Positions 16,790 through 25,464 of a DNA stretch of 64,000 bases are shown piece by piece. The DNA lies in NCBI RefSeq assembly GCF_019448255.1, contig NZ_CP080410.1, positions 2,170,001 to 2,234,000 on the forward strand. Direction: 5' to 3'. The translations under genes and the position numbers were made by a program. Source of the stretch: Qipengyuania flava. GTDB taxonomy: Bacteria; Pseudomonadota; Alphaproteobacteria; Sphingomonadales; Sphingomonadaceae. The notes beneath the pieces were generated by a model. That model saw only the letters and a list, made by a program, of their open reading frames with translations. It had not been told where the DNA came from and did no database searches. The first letter of the stretch is position 1; every line of letters begins with the position of its first letter.

Positions 16790-18127
16790 CAGGGCGGGTT
16801 CGCGCAGCTTTGCGGCCAGCGAATTGGGGCCGGCTTCGACCAGCTCGACCTCGACCAGATCGCCGATTGCGGCCTCGCCTTCGAACCAGGCCGATTGCAG
16901 CCAGGGCGTCTTCCCGAGCCACTGGCCGGCGTGCTTGCCCCTGCGCTCGACCAGAACCTGGCAGCTCTTGCCCACGCTCGCCTGATTGAAGGCGAACTGG
17001 TCGCGGTTGAGCGCGGCCTGCAGGCGCTGAAGGCGTTCGTCCATCACCTCTTTCGCGATCTGGTCGTCCATGGTCGCGGCGGGCGTGCCGGGACGGGGTG
17101 AATACTTGAAGCTGAAGGCCTGCGCATAGCGAACCTCGTCCACCAGCGCCAAGGTCTCCTCGAACTCGGCGTCGGTCTCACCGGGGAAGCCGACAATGAA
17201 ATCGCCCGAGAGCGCAAGATCAGGCCGCGCGGCGCGGAAACGCTCGAGAAGCTTCAGGTAGCTTTCCGCCGTATGGCTGCGGTTCATGGCCTTGAGGACA
17301 CGGTCACTGCCCGCCTGCACCGGCAGGTGGAGGAAGGGCATGAGCTTGTCGATCTCGCCATGCGCGGCGATCAGATCGTCGTCCATGTCGGCCGGGTGGC
17401 TGGTGGTGTAGCGGATGCGCGCAAGGCCATCGACCTTGGCGAGCGCGCGGATCAGGCCTGCCAATCCCACATTGTGGCCCTTCTCGTCCTCGCCCGACCA
17501 TGCGCTGACATTCTGACCCAGCAGCGTGATCTCTTTCGCGCCCGCGTCGACCAGCTTCTTCGCCTCGGTCACCAGGTCGCTGTACGGACGCGAGATTTCC
17601 GCGCCGCGCGTGTAGGGCACCACGCAATAGGTGCAGAACTTGTCGCAGCCTTCCTGTACGGTGAGGAAGCTCGCCGGATTGGTGCGGCGGCGCTCGGGCA
17701 GCGCGGCGAACTTGGCGATGGCCGGCATGTCGGTATCGGTCGCGCGTTCGCCCTTCACCGCCTTTTCGAGCATTTCGGGCAGGCGATGATAGGCCTGCGG
17801 GCCGACGACCATGCTGACCGCAGGCGCGCGTTCCATGATCTCCTCGCCCTCGGCCTGCGCGACGCAGCCTGCGACGGCGATCAGCGGCGTCTTGCCCGCT
17901 TCCGCGCCGGCCTTGGAAATGCGGCCGATGTCCGAATAGACCTTCTCCGCCGCCTTTTCGCGGATGTGGCAGGTGTTGAGCACGACAAGGTCGGCGTCCT
18001 CGCCTTCGGGCGCGGGCACGATGCCCTGCTCGCCCAGCATCTCGGCCATGCGCTCGCCGTCATAGACGTTCATCTGGCAGCCGAAGCTCTTGACCCGGTA
18101 GGTCTTGGGGGAAGTGGTCGGTTTCAT
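16778..18127 (-). CDS. miaB: MiaB, tRNA-2-methylthio-N6-isopentenyladenosine synthase
   Basis: A 449-residue radical-SAM methylthiotransferase that converts i6A37 to ms2i6A37 in tRNA. The N-terminal UPF0004 domain holds the auxiliary cluster cysteines (KSFGCQMN, LNTCHIREKA, AVAGCVAQ), the radical-SAM motif is CDKFCTYC within VVPYTRG, and a C-terminal TRAM domain closes the protein. ATG 18127 gives the normal family length; an upstream in-frame TTG (18166) adds only unconserved residues. MiaA is not in the window. Confidence 0.95.
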   Translation of the reverse strand: MKPTTSPKTYRVKSFGCQMNVYDGERMAEMLGEQGIVPAPEGEDADLVVLNTCHIREKAAEKVYSDIGRISKAGAEAGKTPLIAVAGCVAQAEGEEIMERAPAVSMVVGPQAYHRLPEMLEKAVKGERATDTDMPAIAKFAALPERRRTNPASFLTVQEGCDKFCTYCVVPYTRGAEISRPYSDLVTEAKKLVDAGAKEITLLGQNVSAWSGEDEKGHNVGLAGLIRALAKVDGLARIRYTTSHPADMDDDLIAAHGEIDKLMPFLHLPVQAGSDRVLKAMNRSHTAESYLKLLERFRAARPDLALSGDFIVGFPGETDAEFEETLALVDEVRYAQAFSFKYSPRPGTPAATMDDQIAKEVMDERLQRLQAALNRDQFAFNQASVGKSCQVLVERRGKHAGQWLGKTPWLQSAWFEGEAAIGDLVEVELVEAGPNSLAAKLREPALSAL

Positions 18128-18214
18128 GGAGGGGCGCGCTTTAGCCCGTAGCGGCTGTGTGTTCAATACACAGCGCCGCTTGCCGGACCACCGAGGCGGC
18201 TATAGCAAGCCGTC

Positions 18215-18712
18215 ATGATCAGGCCCCTCCTCGCCGCGCTGGCAGCAGCGCTGGCAGTCGCTCCTCCGCTGGCCGCGCAATCGGCAGCCGACAATGGCCC
18301 TGCCGAGGCTTTCGAAACAATCGCGTCCTGGCAAGGACGTTGGCAGGTTGCCGAGACTACGGCCCTGACAATCGTGTTCGAAGTGACCGCCCGCGGATCG
18401 ACGATCGTGGAGCGCTGGGAGACGGCTGCCGGACTTTATTCGATGAACGTCTATCACCGCGATGGCGATGCGGTGATCGCCACCCATTACTGTCCGCAGG
18501 GCAACCAGCCGCGCCTCGAGGCCCACCGCGTGGAGGACGGCACGATCCGCTTCGCCTTTCGCGATGTGACCGATCTCGATGCGGGAGAATCGCATACCCA
18601 CGCGCTTGGCTTCACGGCGCAACCCGGCGGTACGCTGGTGCGCACGGAGGTCTACACCGGTCCGGAAGGCATGGGCGATCCAAGCAGCTACACGCTGAAG
18701 CGCACCGACTGA
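18215..18712 (+). CDS. Uncharacterised exported protein
   Basis: A 165-residue protein with a clear Sec signal peptide ending near APPLAAQ, then a lipocalin- or DUF1579-like beta-rich domain (WQGRWQVAETTALTIVFEV, STIVERWETAAG, HYCPQGNQPRLEAHRV). The pattern of a tryptophan-rich start and an antiparallel barrel resembles small periplasmic ligand-binding folds, but I cannot assign a function. It is divergent from miaB with 87 bases between the starts. Confidence 0.82.
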   Translation: MIRPLLAALAAALAVAPPLAAQSAADNGPAEAFETIASWQGRWQVAETTALTIVFEVTARGSTIVERWETAAGLYSMNVYHRDGDAVIATHYCPQGNQPRLEAHRVEDGTIRFAFRDVTDLDAGESHTHALGFTAQPGGTLVRTEVYTGPEGMGDPSSYTLKRTD

Positions 18713-18746
18713 CAACGCCGCCGGCTCGCCCGGTCAGCCCGGGGGG

Positions 18747-19673
18747 CTAATCCGGATCGCGCCGGGCCTGGTGCACGCAAGGGGCGCTTTCGCGGTACTT
18801 GGGCCCAGGGTGCGGCTTGTCCTCCGGCCCGCACTCCACCATCGGCTTTCGCACCGGCATGGCGCTGTCCGCATTGGCCTCGATCACGGCAGCGGCGTCC
18901 TTGCTGCCATAGGCGGCGATCCAGACGATACAGTCCGCGAGCGGGCGGATCTTGTGCTTGGTGAAAGTGCTCTTGCGCGGCCCGCAGTTGATCGTGAAGG
19001 CTTCTGCCGCAGGCGAGGTTTCGTAGCGGGCAAAGCGGCGCAGCAGCTCGCCGCGCTCATTAAAGACCGTGCGGCGCACGTCGTTGGTCATCCCGTCGCC
19101 GCGATAGAAGGGCGAGGTGTTGAACATGTAGGCGCGCACTTCGGGGTATTTGATCGACACCTCGGTCGCCAGCGCGCCGCCCAGCGAATGGCCGGTCACG
19201 ATCCAGGGCACGCTGTCGTCGAAACGCGCACGCTCGGCCTCGAAGGTCGCCAGCGCCAGATCGATCTGGTCGGTGCGCAGCGTGCCGTAGAAGATGTCGG
19301 TGAAGGCGTTGAAGTCGGTGCCGCGGAAGGAGAGGATGCGGGCCTCCAGCGCGCGCTCTCCGTTTTCGCCGCGTTCGTACTGCGCGAACAGTTCGTAGCC
19401 GAAGCCCTTGTCCGCCGCCTCTTCGCCGATCTCCAGCCGTTCGAGCGGCAACAGCGTATCGCCCAGCTCGCCGAATAGGTCATCGTCGCCGGTGTAGGCG
19501 TTGGTCGCCGCGACCGCATAGGGCCACGCCTCGACCGCCGCATCGCGCACGAAAGCGCACCAGCCGCCCGGCTCCATCCGGCACGGCGAGCGCGATTGCG
19601 AGATATCGGGATAGGTGACGCAGCCCGTCAGCGCGAGCGGCAGAAGCGCAAGGGAGAGGTTGCGAAGGGTCAT
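18747..19673 (-). CDS. Class 3 lipase-like lipoprotein (alpha/beta hydrolase)
   Basis: A 308-residue predicted outer- or inner-membrane lipoprotein: signal peptide with lipobox LTGC at about 14-17, then a lipase class 3 domain. The nucleophile elbow GHSLGG is plain, preceded by the oxyanion segment LSFRGTDFNAFTDIFYG. Catalytic Asp and His cannot be fixed by eye. Several C-terminal cysteines (INCGPRKS, ADCIVWI, VECGPED, APCVHQ) suggest disulfides. ATG 19673 begins the signal peptide; the frame is open further upstream over the next gene. Substrate unknown, probably acyl esters. Confidence 0.82.
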   Translation of the reverse strand: MTLRNLSLALLPLALTGCVTYPDISQSRSPCRMEPGGWCAFVRDAAVEAWPYAVAATNAYTGDDDLFGELGDTLLPLERLEIGEEAADKGFGYELFAQYERGENGERALEARILSFRGTDFNAFTDIFYGTLRTDQIDLALATFEAERARFDDSVPWIVTGHSLGGALATEVSIKYPEVRAYMFNTSPFYRGDGMTNDVRRTVFNERGELLRRFARYETSPAAEAFTINCGPRKSTFTKHKIRPLADCIVWIAAYGSKDAAAVIEANADSAMPVRKPMVECGPEDKPHPGPKYRESAPCVHQARRDPD

Positions 19674-19707
19674 GTCCACCGCTGCTTGGCCGCAACGCAG
19701 CCTGTTT

Positions 19708-20007
19708 TCAATAGGATGGCGGCCAAAGGATGCGACCACGGTTTGGATGATGCGGGTTGCGCGCAATCCATTCATCGACCTCTCTCAGATCGTCCGGAAA
19801 CGATTCCGCTCCGTATGTTTGGCCGCTGAAATGGTATCCAGCCCGGCGAAGTTTCTCCACCTTTGCCCACTCGCGGACATCCGATTGCTTCGGAACGCGG
19901 AAATAGCGCCCCATGGCAAGCATCGCCTCACCGCACTGCGGGCACATCGCGGATCCGTCTTCCGCCACCTTCCATGACTTGCGGCACGCAAAGCACGCGT
20001 GAGGCAT
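19708..20007 (-). CDS. Small zinc-ribbon protein, unknown function
   Basis: A 99-residue cytosolic protein with two CxxC pairs (CFAC at 5-8 and CPQC at about 21-24) forming a zinc ribbon, followed by KQSDVREWAKVEKLRRAGYHF. Proteins like it occur widely as single genes without a known role. ATG 20007 is chosen; an upstream TTG at 20070 would run into the cyclophilin stop. It may be co-transcribed with the cyclophilin gene upstream. Confidence 0.75.
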   Translation of the reverse strand: MPHACFACRKSWKVAEDGSAMCPQCGEAMLAMGRYFRVPKQSDVREWAKVEKLRRAGYHFSGQTYGAESFPDDLREVDEWIARNPHHPNRGRILWPPSY

Positions 20008-20062
20008 AAGAAAGGCCGGCCCGCGCGAACGCAGACCGGCCTCACCTGATTTGGAGAGCTCT

Positions 20063-20524
20063 TTAGCCAACCGTCGCCTTCACGATCTTGCCCGGCTGTG
20101 CCGGCGGCTCGCCCTTGGGCAGGGCGTCGACGTGTTCCATGCCGCTCTCGACCTTGCCCCAGACGGTGTACTGGCCGTCGAGGAACTCCGCGTCGTCGAA
20201 GCAGATGAAGAACTGCGAGTTGGCGCTGTCGGGCACCTGGGTGCGGGCCATCGAGCAGGTGCCCCGGGTGTGCGGTTCGCTGTTGAATTCGGCCTTGAGG
20301 TCGGGCTTGTCGCTGCCGCCCATGCCGGTGCCGGTCGGATCGCCGCCCTGCGCCATGAAGCCGGGGATCACGCGGTGGAAGACCACGCCGTCGTAGAAGC
20401 CTTCGCTGGCGAGCGTGGTGATGCGCTCGACATGGCCGGGGGCCAGATCAGGGCGCAGCTTGATCACCACGTCCTTGTTGGTGCCGTCGCCGGTGTCGAG
20501 GGTGAAGGTCAGCTTGTCAGCCAT
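20063..20524 (-). CDS. Cyclophilin-type peptidyl-prolyl cis-trans isomerase
   Basis: A 153-residue cyclophilin that speeds cis-trans isomerisation of prolyl bonds. The catalytic region is YDGVVFHRVIPGFMAQGGDPTGTGMGG (split near residues 44-70), with the arginine in FHRV, and NSQFFICFDDAEFLDGQYTVWGKV. No signal peptide is seen from ATG 20524, so it is the cytosolic (PpiB-like) form. AGGAGA nine bases upstream supports this start over the long open frame upstream. Confidence 0.93.
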   Translation of the reverse strand: MADKLTFTLDTGDGTNKDVVIKLRPDLAPGHVERITTLASEGFYDGVVFHRVIPGFMAQGGDPTGTGMGGSDKPDLKAEFNSEPHTRGTCSMARTQVPDSANSQFFICFDDAEFLDGQYTVWGKVESGMEHVDALPKGEPPAQPGKIVKATVG

Positions 20525-20639
20525 TTGTCCGTATCTCCTGTAGGTCGGTTGGGGCCTACATAGGGATTGTGGCCAAGGAGTCACCAGCCATGTGGAAGCT
20601 GCTGCTTGCAATCCCTTCCTGTGTGCCTAGACCGCTCGC

Positions 20640-22091
20640 ATGAGCGAGAGCGATCGCCCCCTCGATGATGACGGTATCCTGCTGGCGCGCGAGCCGGGCG
20701 AGGACGCGCGTCCGGACGACCGCATCGATGACGAGCGGATGGACGAGGAAAATACGCTCAAGAAGGAATACGTCTCCGCCGTCGAGGACGCGCTCGATGC
20801 GGGCGATACGCAGGCGGTCTACGACCTCGTCGAACCGCTCCACCCGGCCGACATCGCCGACCTTCTCGAACTGTTCGAAAAGGACGAGCGCGCGCAGCTG
20901 GCCGCGGCGATTACCGACCTGATGACCAGCGAAGTCGTTGCCGAGCTCAACGACTACGTGCGCGAAGACATGATGGAGGCTCTGCCGGCCGAGGCGGTGG
21001 CCGTCATCGTCGAGCAGCTGGAAACCGACGACGCCGTCCAGCTGATCGAAGACCTCGACGAGGAGGACCAGCGCGCGGTCCTGGCCGAAATCGAGGACGA
21101 GGACCGGATCGCCATCCAGTCCGCCCTCGCCTACCCGGACGAGACCGCCGGGCGCCTGATGAGCCGCGAATTCGTGGCCGTGCCCGAACACCTGACGGTG
21201 GGCGACCTCATCGATTACATGCGCGACAGCGCCGACCTGCCGGACGAATTCTACGAAATCTTCGTGGTCGACGAAAAGCACCACCCGGTCGGCACCTGCG
21301 CCCTCTCGTGGATCATGCGCGCGCCGCGCCATATCGCGCTGACCGATGTGATGAAGCGCGACCAGACGCTGATCCCCGTCCTGCTCGACCAGGAAGAGGT
21401 CGGGCTGATGTTCCAGAAGTACAACCTCATCAGCGCCGCCGTGGTCGACGAGAACGAGCGGCTGGTCGGCCAGATGACGGTGGACGACGTGGTCCACATC
21501 ATCTCCGAAGAAGCGGGCGAGGACGCCCTGCTGATGAGCGGTGCGGGCGAAGGCGACATCAACGAGCCGATCCGCGAAGCCTATTCGGCGCGCGTGCGCT
21601 GGCTGGTGGCGAACCTGGGTACGGCACTGGTCGCCTCGCTGATCATCGCGCTGTTCGGCGCGGCGATCGAAAAGCTGGTCGCGCTCGCGATCCTCATGCC
21701 GATCGTCGCCAGCATCGGCGGCAATGCGGGCACACAGACCATGGCGGTGACCGTGCGCGCCATCGCCACCAACCAGCTGACCCGTTCGAACACCCGGCGC
21801 ATCCTGCTGCGCGAAATGCGCGTGGCGGTGCTCAATGGCGTGACCATCGCGGTGCTGATCGGGCTTGCGACAGGGGCGATCTTCACCCCCATGCTGGGCG
21901 CGGTCATCGCGCTGGCCATGGTCATCAACGTGGTCACCGCAGGGCTCGCCGGCGTGCTGGTGCCGGTCGCCTTCGAACGGCTCGACCAGGACCCGGCGGT
22001 GGCCTCCAGCGTGTTCGTCACCATGATCACCGATTCGATGGGCTTCTTCGCCTTCCTCGGCCTTGCCGTGGCAAGCGGGATTGTCGGCTAG
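20640..22091 (+). CDS. mgtE: MgtE magnesium transporter
   Basis: A 483-residue magnesium channel. An acidic N-terminal domain (to about 165) contains the MgtE superhelix repeats (LVEPLHPADIADLLE, LPAEAVAVIVEQLETDDAVQLIEDLDEEDQ), then a CBS pair (about 170-300), a plug helix, and five transmembrane helices from about 320, including the pore segment PIVASIGGNAGTQT. Cytosolic Mg2+ binding to the N and CBS domains closes the channel in this family. It diverges from the cyclophilin gene with 115 bases between starts. Confidence 0.94.
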   Translation: MSESDRPLDDDGILLAREPGEDARPDDRIDDERMDEENTLKKEYVSAVEDALDAGDTQAVYDLVEPLHPADIADLLELFEKDERAQLAAAITDLMTSEVVAELNDYVREDMMEALPAEAVAVIVEQLETDDAVQLIEDLDEEDQRAVLAEIEDEDRIAIQSALAYPDETAGRLMSREFVAVPEHLTVGDLIDYMRDSADLPDEFYEIFVVDEKHHPVGTCALSWIMRAPRHIALTDVMKRDQTLIPVLLDQEEVGLMFQKYNLISAAVVDENERLVGQMTVDDVVHIISEEAGEDALLMSGAGEGDINEPIREAYSARVRWLVANLGTALVASLIIALFGAAIEKLVALAILMPIVASIGGNAGTQTMAVTVRAIATNQLTRSNTRRILLREMRVAVLNGVTIAVLIGLATGAIFTPMLGAVIALAMVINVVTAGLAGVLVPVAFERLDQDPAVASSVFVTMITDSMGFFAFLGLAVASGIVG

Positions 22092-22107
22092 ACGGGGGGA
22101 TTTAGAC

Positions 22108-22422
22108 ATGTTTCGCTGGCACGAAGCCTCGACCAATCTCGACCTTGATCAGGTTGGCCCTTTCTTCGAGCATTTGAACGCCGCGCTTGGCAGCGGCTTC
22201 GATACCGCCACCCTCACCCGCTTCGCCGAAACCACCGAGGTCGAGGACGAGCGCGCCATGAAGACGCAGGCGACCTTCGAAGGCAGGAAGCACACGGTCC
22301 GGTTCGAAGTTTTTATGGACAACATCGCTGCCCCCGACATCGCGCTGTTCACTCGCAAGGCCGCCTTTGCCGAGGCCATCCAGAGCGAAATCATCGCCTT
22401 TTGCGATGCGCTTGGAATCTGA
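22108..22422 (+). CDS. Uncharacterised small protein DUF6572-like or orphan
   Basis: A 104-residue soluble protein (MFRWHEASTNLDLDQVG...) with no motif that I recognise; any DUF name would be a guess. It starts at ATG 22108, 16 bases after mgtE, with GGGGGGA upstream, and is followed by the DUF1489 gene 24 bases later, so the three may be one transcript. Coding character and ribosome site support a real gene. Confidence 0.7.
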   Translation: MFRWHEASTNLDLDQVGPFFEHLNAALGSGFDTATLTRFAETTEVEDERAMKTQATFEGRKHTVRFEVFMDNIAAPDIALFTRKAAFAEAIQSEIIAFCDALGI

Positions 22423-22446
22423 CGCGGGCCACCCCAGATTTCCCTC

Positions 22447-22836
22447 ATGCCGCTCAACCTCACCAAGATCGCGTTCGGAGCCCAGAGCTACGGGGATATC
22501 GAAAGCTGGTACGCGCAGCGGCGCAGCCCCAATCTCACAACCCGATACCGCCCGACCAAGTGGGAACAGTGCATCGGCGGCTCGCTTTACTGGATCCACC
22601 AGCACAGCATCGTGGCGCGCAGCGAGATTCTCGGCTTTTCGGAGACGAAGGACGGGCGCTGGTCGATCGACCTGAAACCTGAGCTCGTCCGCGTCCACCC
22701 GCGCCCCAAGCGCGCGCATCAGGGCTGGCGCTACCTCAAGGGCGAACCGCCCCGCGATCTGGCCGAGGGCGAGGACATCGGCGACGCGCTGCCCGGCAAG
22801 CTCGCCGGCAAGCTGGAACGGCTGGGCCTTATTTGA
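22447..22836 (+). CDS. DUF1489 family protein
   Basis: A 129-residue protein of the DUF1489 family, which is nearly restricted to alphaproteobacteria; the start MPLNLTKIAFGAQSY and the block RYRPTKWEQCIGGSLYWIHQH are diagnostic. Function is unknown; the compact fold may bind RNA or a small ligand (speculation). It lies 24 bases after the preceding small gene in a possible mgtE transcript. Confidence 0.88.
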   Translation: MPLNLTKIAFGAQSYGDIESWYAQRRSPNLTTRYRPTKWEQCIGGSLYWIHQHSIVARSEILGFSETKDGRWSIDLKPELVRVHPRPKRAHQGWRYLKGEPPRDLAEGEDIGDALPGKLAGKLERLGLI

Positions 22837-22895
22837 GACGAATTGAGGACCGAAACCAAGGTCTTACGCGTTGATTGGGCAAAGGAGAAAAACCC

Positions 22896-23141
22896 ATGCC
22901 CGAACGCCAATCACTGCATCCCGACAACGAAATGATCGCCGAAATCACCAAGAACGCCACGCCCGACCATCAGGGCCGCGCGGGCGGCGAGGTGAACCGG
23001 CAGGTCGGCACGCGGGGCGAGCTGAACCGCGCCGCCGATCCGGACAATCGCGAGCCCGAGGTCGGCTCGGACAACCCGCAGCAGGACGCGATGAAGGGTG
23101 AGAAAACCCTCGCCGCGATGCAGGATGCCCGCAGCGGCTAA
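22896..23141 (+). CDS. Small hydrophilic protein, unknown
   Basis: An 81-residue very polar, probably disordered protein rich in Asn, Asp, Glu, Gln and Gly, without cysteine or membrane segment. AAAGGAG followed by a good spacing to ATG 22896 is one of the strongest ribosome sites in the region, so expression is likely high. The composition recalls stress-type hydrophilins, but this is only a resemblance. Its stop overlaps the convergent SDR gene by four bases. Confidence 0.72.
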   Translation: MPERQSLHPDNEMIAEITKNATPDHQGRAGGEVNRQVGTRGELNRAADPDNREPEVGSDNPQQDAMKGEKTLAAMQDARSG

Positions 23142-23926
23142 CGCTTGAACAATTCGGCCAGCTTGTCGCGCACATCGGCGCCATCTTCGACACCGTGCGC
23201 GGCGTAGCTGGCGCGAAGATCATCCATCCGCTCGTCGATCCGCTTGAGGTTCGACCGGTGGCTGACGACGAAGCGTCGTCGTGCCAGTAATTGCGGCACG
23301 ACGATGTCGGCGTATTGGCCGACATCCATCCCGTGCTGCATCATCCGCGCATCGCCCAGCGGGGTGAACACCCAGCCGGGGATGATCAGGCCCGCGTGGA
23401 CATGCTCCGGCAGGTCTTCGCGCAGGCTTTCCGTCATGCCCAGCACCGCGTGCTTGGCGGCGATATAGGCTGCGGTTTGCGGGACGGCGCAGAAGAAGCT
23501 GTTCTCGCTGCCCGTGTTGTAGATGGCGGACGGGACATCTTGCTCGACCATGCGCGGGGCGAAAGCGTGGCAGCCGTGCCAGACGCCCCAGAAATTGATG
23601 TCGAAATGCGCGCGGGCATCGGCCGGGTCGACATCCCACATCTTGCCGCGCACCCCGCCGACGCCGGCGTTGTTGAGCAGCAGTTCGACCGTGCCGAGCC
23701 CATCGAAGGCGGCATCGGCGAGCCGCTTCACATCTTCGAGGTCCGAAACGTCGCAGGCTTGCGCCAGCGCGCCGTCGATCGAGGTCGCCGCCGCGTCCAG
23801 TTTTTCACCGCCAAGGTCCGCCAGCATGACCCGCGTGCCCCTGGCCGCGAGGCGCTGGGCGATGGCAAGGCCAATGCCGGAAGCGCCGCCGGTGATGACC
23901 GCAGTCGCCGGTAGCCAGTCGCTCAT
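23138..23926 (-). CDS. Short-chain dehydrogenase/reductase (SDR)
   Basis: A 262-residue classical SDR oxidoreductase. The NAD(P) loop is GGASGIG at about 13-19, NNAG near 85, the catalytic serine lies in NTGSENSFF and the YxxxK pair is YIAAK. An acidic residue after the second strand (LADLGG) suggests NAD rather than NADP (inference). It is the last gene of a coupled minus-strand set and overlaps the DsbA-like gene by ATGA. The substrate is not apparent. Confidence 0.9.
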   Translation of the reverse strand: MSDWLPATAVITGGASGIGLAIAQRLAARGTRVMLADLGGEKLDAAATSIDGALAQACDVSDLEDVKRLADAAFDGLGTVELLLNNAGVGGVRGKMWDVDPADARAHFDINFWGVWHGCHAFAPRMVEQDVPSAIYNTGSENSFFCAVPQTAAYIAAKHAVLGMTESLREDLPEHVHAGLIIPGWVFTPLGDARMMQHGMDVGQYADIVVPQLLARRRFVVSHRSNLKRIDERMDDLRASYAAHGVEDGADVRDKLAELFKR

Positions 23927-24606
23927 GCGGGGACTTTCTCGGCCACGCGGCGCAGTGCATCGGCATAGGCTTCGGCGGGCTGCGCGCCGGGGATCATGAA
24001 TTTGTTCTCGACGATCATTGCCGGAACGCCGGTGATATTGAGATCCCGCGCCGCGCGCTCTTCGGCGCGGACCTTGTGGGCCAGCTCTTCGCTCGCAAGC
24101 GCGGCTTCGGCGCCTGCGCGGTCGAGCCCGACGCCCTCCGCCACATCCAGAAGCACCGCGTGATCGGCGATCTTGCGGCGCTGGTTGAAGTGGGCGCGGA
24201 ACAGCGCGAGCTTCAATTCGGTCTGCTTTTCAGCCCCGTGCTCTTCGCCCGTCCAGGTCAGCAGCTTGTGCGCATCGAAGGTGTTCCACATCCAGCGCTG
24301 CGGTTCGGGATCGGGGCCTTCGTAGTCGAGCGAGACCCCCGCCCCTTCGGCGGCCTGGCGCATCCGGCCCTGCACCGCTTTGCCCTGTTCGGGGGTCGAG
24401 CCGTATTTGCGCATGATGTGCGCGGCGCTTTCCTCGCCTTCGGGCGGCATGTCGGGATTGAGCTCGAAAGCGTGCCACCGCACGTCGGCCTCGATCTCGC
24501 CGTCCAGCAGTTCGAGGCCTTTCTGCAAGCCGCCCCAGCCGACCAGGCACCAGGGGCACATGACGTCGGACCAGATATCGATCCTCAGGGTTCTCGGCTT
24601 GCTCAT
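23923..24606 (-). CDS. DsbA family oxidoreductase, FrnE-like
   Basis: A 227-residue thioredoxin-fold protein with a helical insertion, like FrnE or 2-hydroxychromene-2-carboxylate isomerase relatives. The active-site CPWC is at about 18-21 (SDVMCPWCLVG) and the cis-proline loop is ITGVPAMIV. It has no signal peptide, so it is cytosolic, unlike true DsbA. Homologues are linked to oxidative-stress resistance. ATG 24606 overlaps the nudC stop (ATGA) and its own stop overlaps the SDR start. Confidence 0.9.
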   Translation of the reverse strand: MSKPRTLRIDIWSDVMCPWCLVGWGGLQKGLELLDGEIEADVRWHAFELNPDMPPEGEESAAHIMRKYGSTPEQGKAVQGRMRQAAEGAGVSLDYEGPDPEPQRWMWNTFDAHKLLTWTGEEHGAEKQTELKLALFRAHFNQRRKIADHAVLLDVAEGVGLDRAGAEAALASEELAHKVRAEERAARDLNITGVPAMIVENKFMIPGAQPAEAYADALRRVAEKVPA

Positions 24607-25460
24607 TGGTTCACCCACCACTGCATCAGGTGATGCGCAATAGCATGGCGCGGCGGGCTGCGGAACGGACCGTTTCCAGCGAGCGCTGCCTCGACCTCCT
24701 CGCGGGTGTAAAAGTTAATCTCCGCCATCTCGGTCTCGTCGATGGTGAGCTCGTCGCTGTCGGTGTGGCTGTGGCAACCGATCATCAGCTGGCTGGGGAA
24801 CGGCCAGGGCTGGCTGGCGATGTAGGTGACATCGCGCGCGGTAACGCCTGCTTCCTCCAGCACTTCGCGGGCGACGGCTTCCTCGATACTTTCGCCCGGC
24901 TCGACGAAACCGGCGAGCGCGGAGAAGGCGCCTTCCGGCCAACCGAGGCCGCGGCCCAGCATCAGCCGGCCTTCGTGCTCGACCAGCATGATCGTGACCG
25001 GATCGGTGCGCGGGAAATGGCTTGCGCCGCAATTGGTGCAATCGCGCTGCCACCCGCCCTTGGCGAGCTTGGTGTCGCCGCCGCATTGCGCGCAGAAACG
25101 GTGCCGGGCGTGCCAATCGGTTAGGCTGCGCGCGCCGCCGTAGATAGCAAGATCGTCGGGCCGCAGCGTCGCCATGAGCGACCAGAGTTGCGGGTTGGCC
25201 ATGCGCGGGGACGCATCGCCGCGCGGCGGCACGGCGGCAAAGCACGCCTTGCCCTCATCGAGGCCGAGGAAGCAAAGCTCCGCATCTTCCGCCGCATCGG
25301 CCAGCGTGCCCCAGACGAGCCCGCCATCATCGCCGATCGAGGGCATCAGGCCATCGAGCGCGAGCAGCCGCGCCTTCCAGTTCATGTAGCCGGCCAGCCG
25401 CTCCGGATCGGCGCGGACGTGGTCGGCGCGGTCGAGGCGCGAGCCGGTAAACGCCAGCAC
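24603..25460 (-). CDS. nudC: NudC, NAD(+)/NADH pyrophosphatase (Nudix)
   Basis: A 285-residue Nudix hydrolase that splits NADH/NAD to NMN and AMP and can remove NAD caps from RNA. It has the zinc ribbon CAQC/CTNC, the Nudix box GFVEPGESIEEAVAREVLEEAGV split at residues about 185-207, and the NudC-specific SQPWPFPSQLM segment. The start is GTG 25460, four bases after the upstream hydrolase stop. It is coupled to the DsbA-like gene downstream. Confidence 0.93.
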   Translation of the reverse strand: MLAFTGSRLDRADHVRADPERLAGYMNWKARLLALDGLMPSIGDDGGLVWGTLADAAEDAELCFLGLDEGKACFAAVPPRGDASPRMANPQLWSLMATLRPDDLAIYGGARSLTDWHARHRFCAQCGGDTKLAKGGWQRDCTNCGASHFPRTDPVTIMLVEHEGRLMLGRGLGWPEGAFSALAGFVEPGESIEEAVAREVLEEAGVTARDVTYIASQPWPFPSQLMIGCHSHTDSDELTIDETEMAEINFYTREEVEAALAGNGPFRSPPRHAIAHHLMQWWVNQ

Positions 25461-25464
25461 GGCT

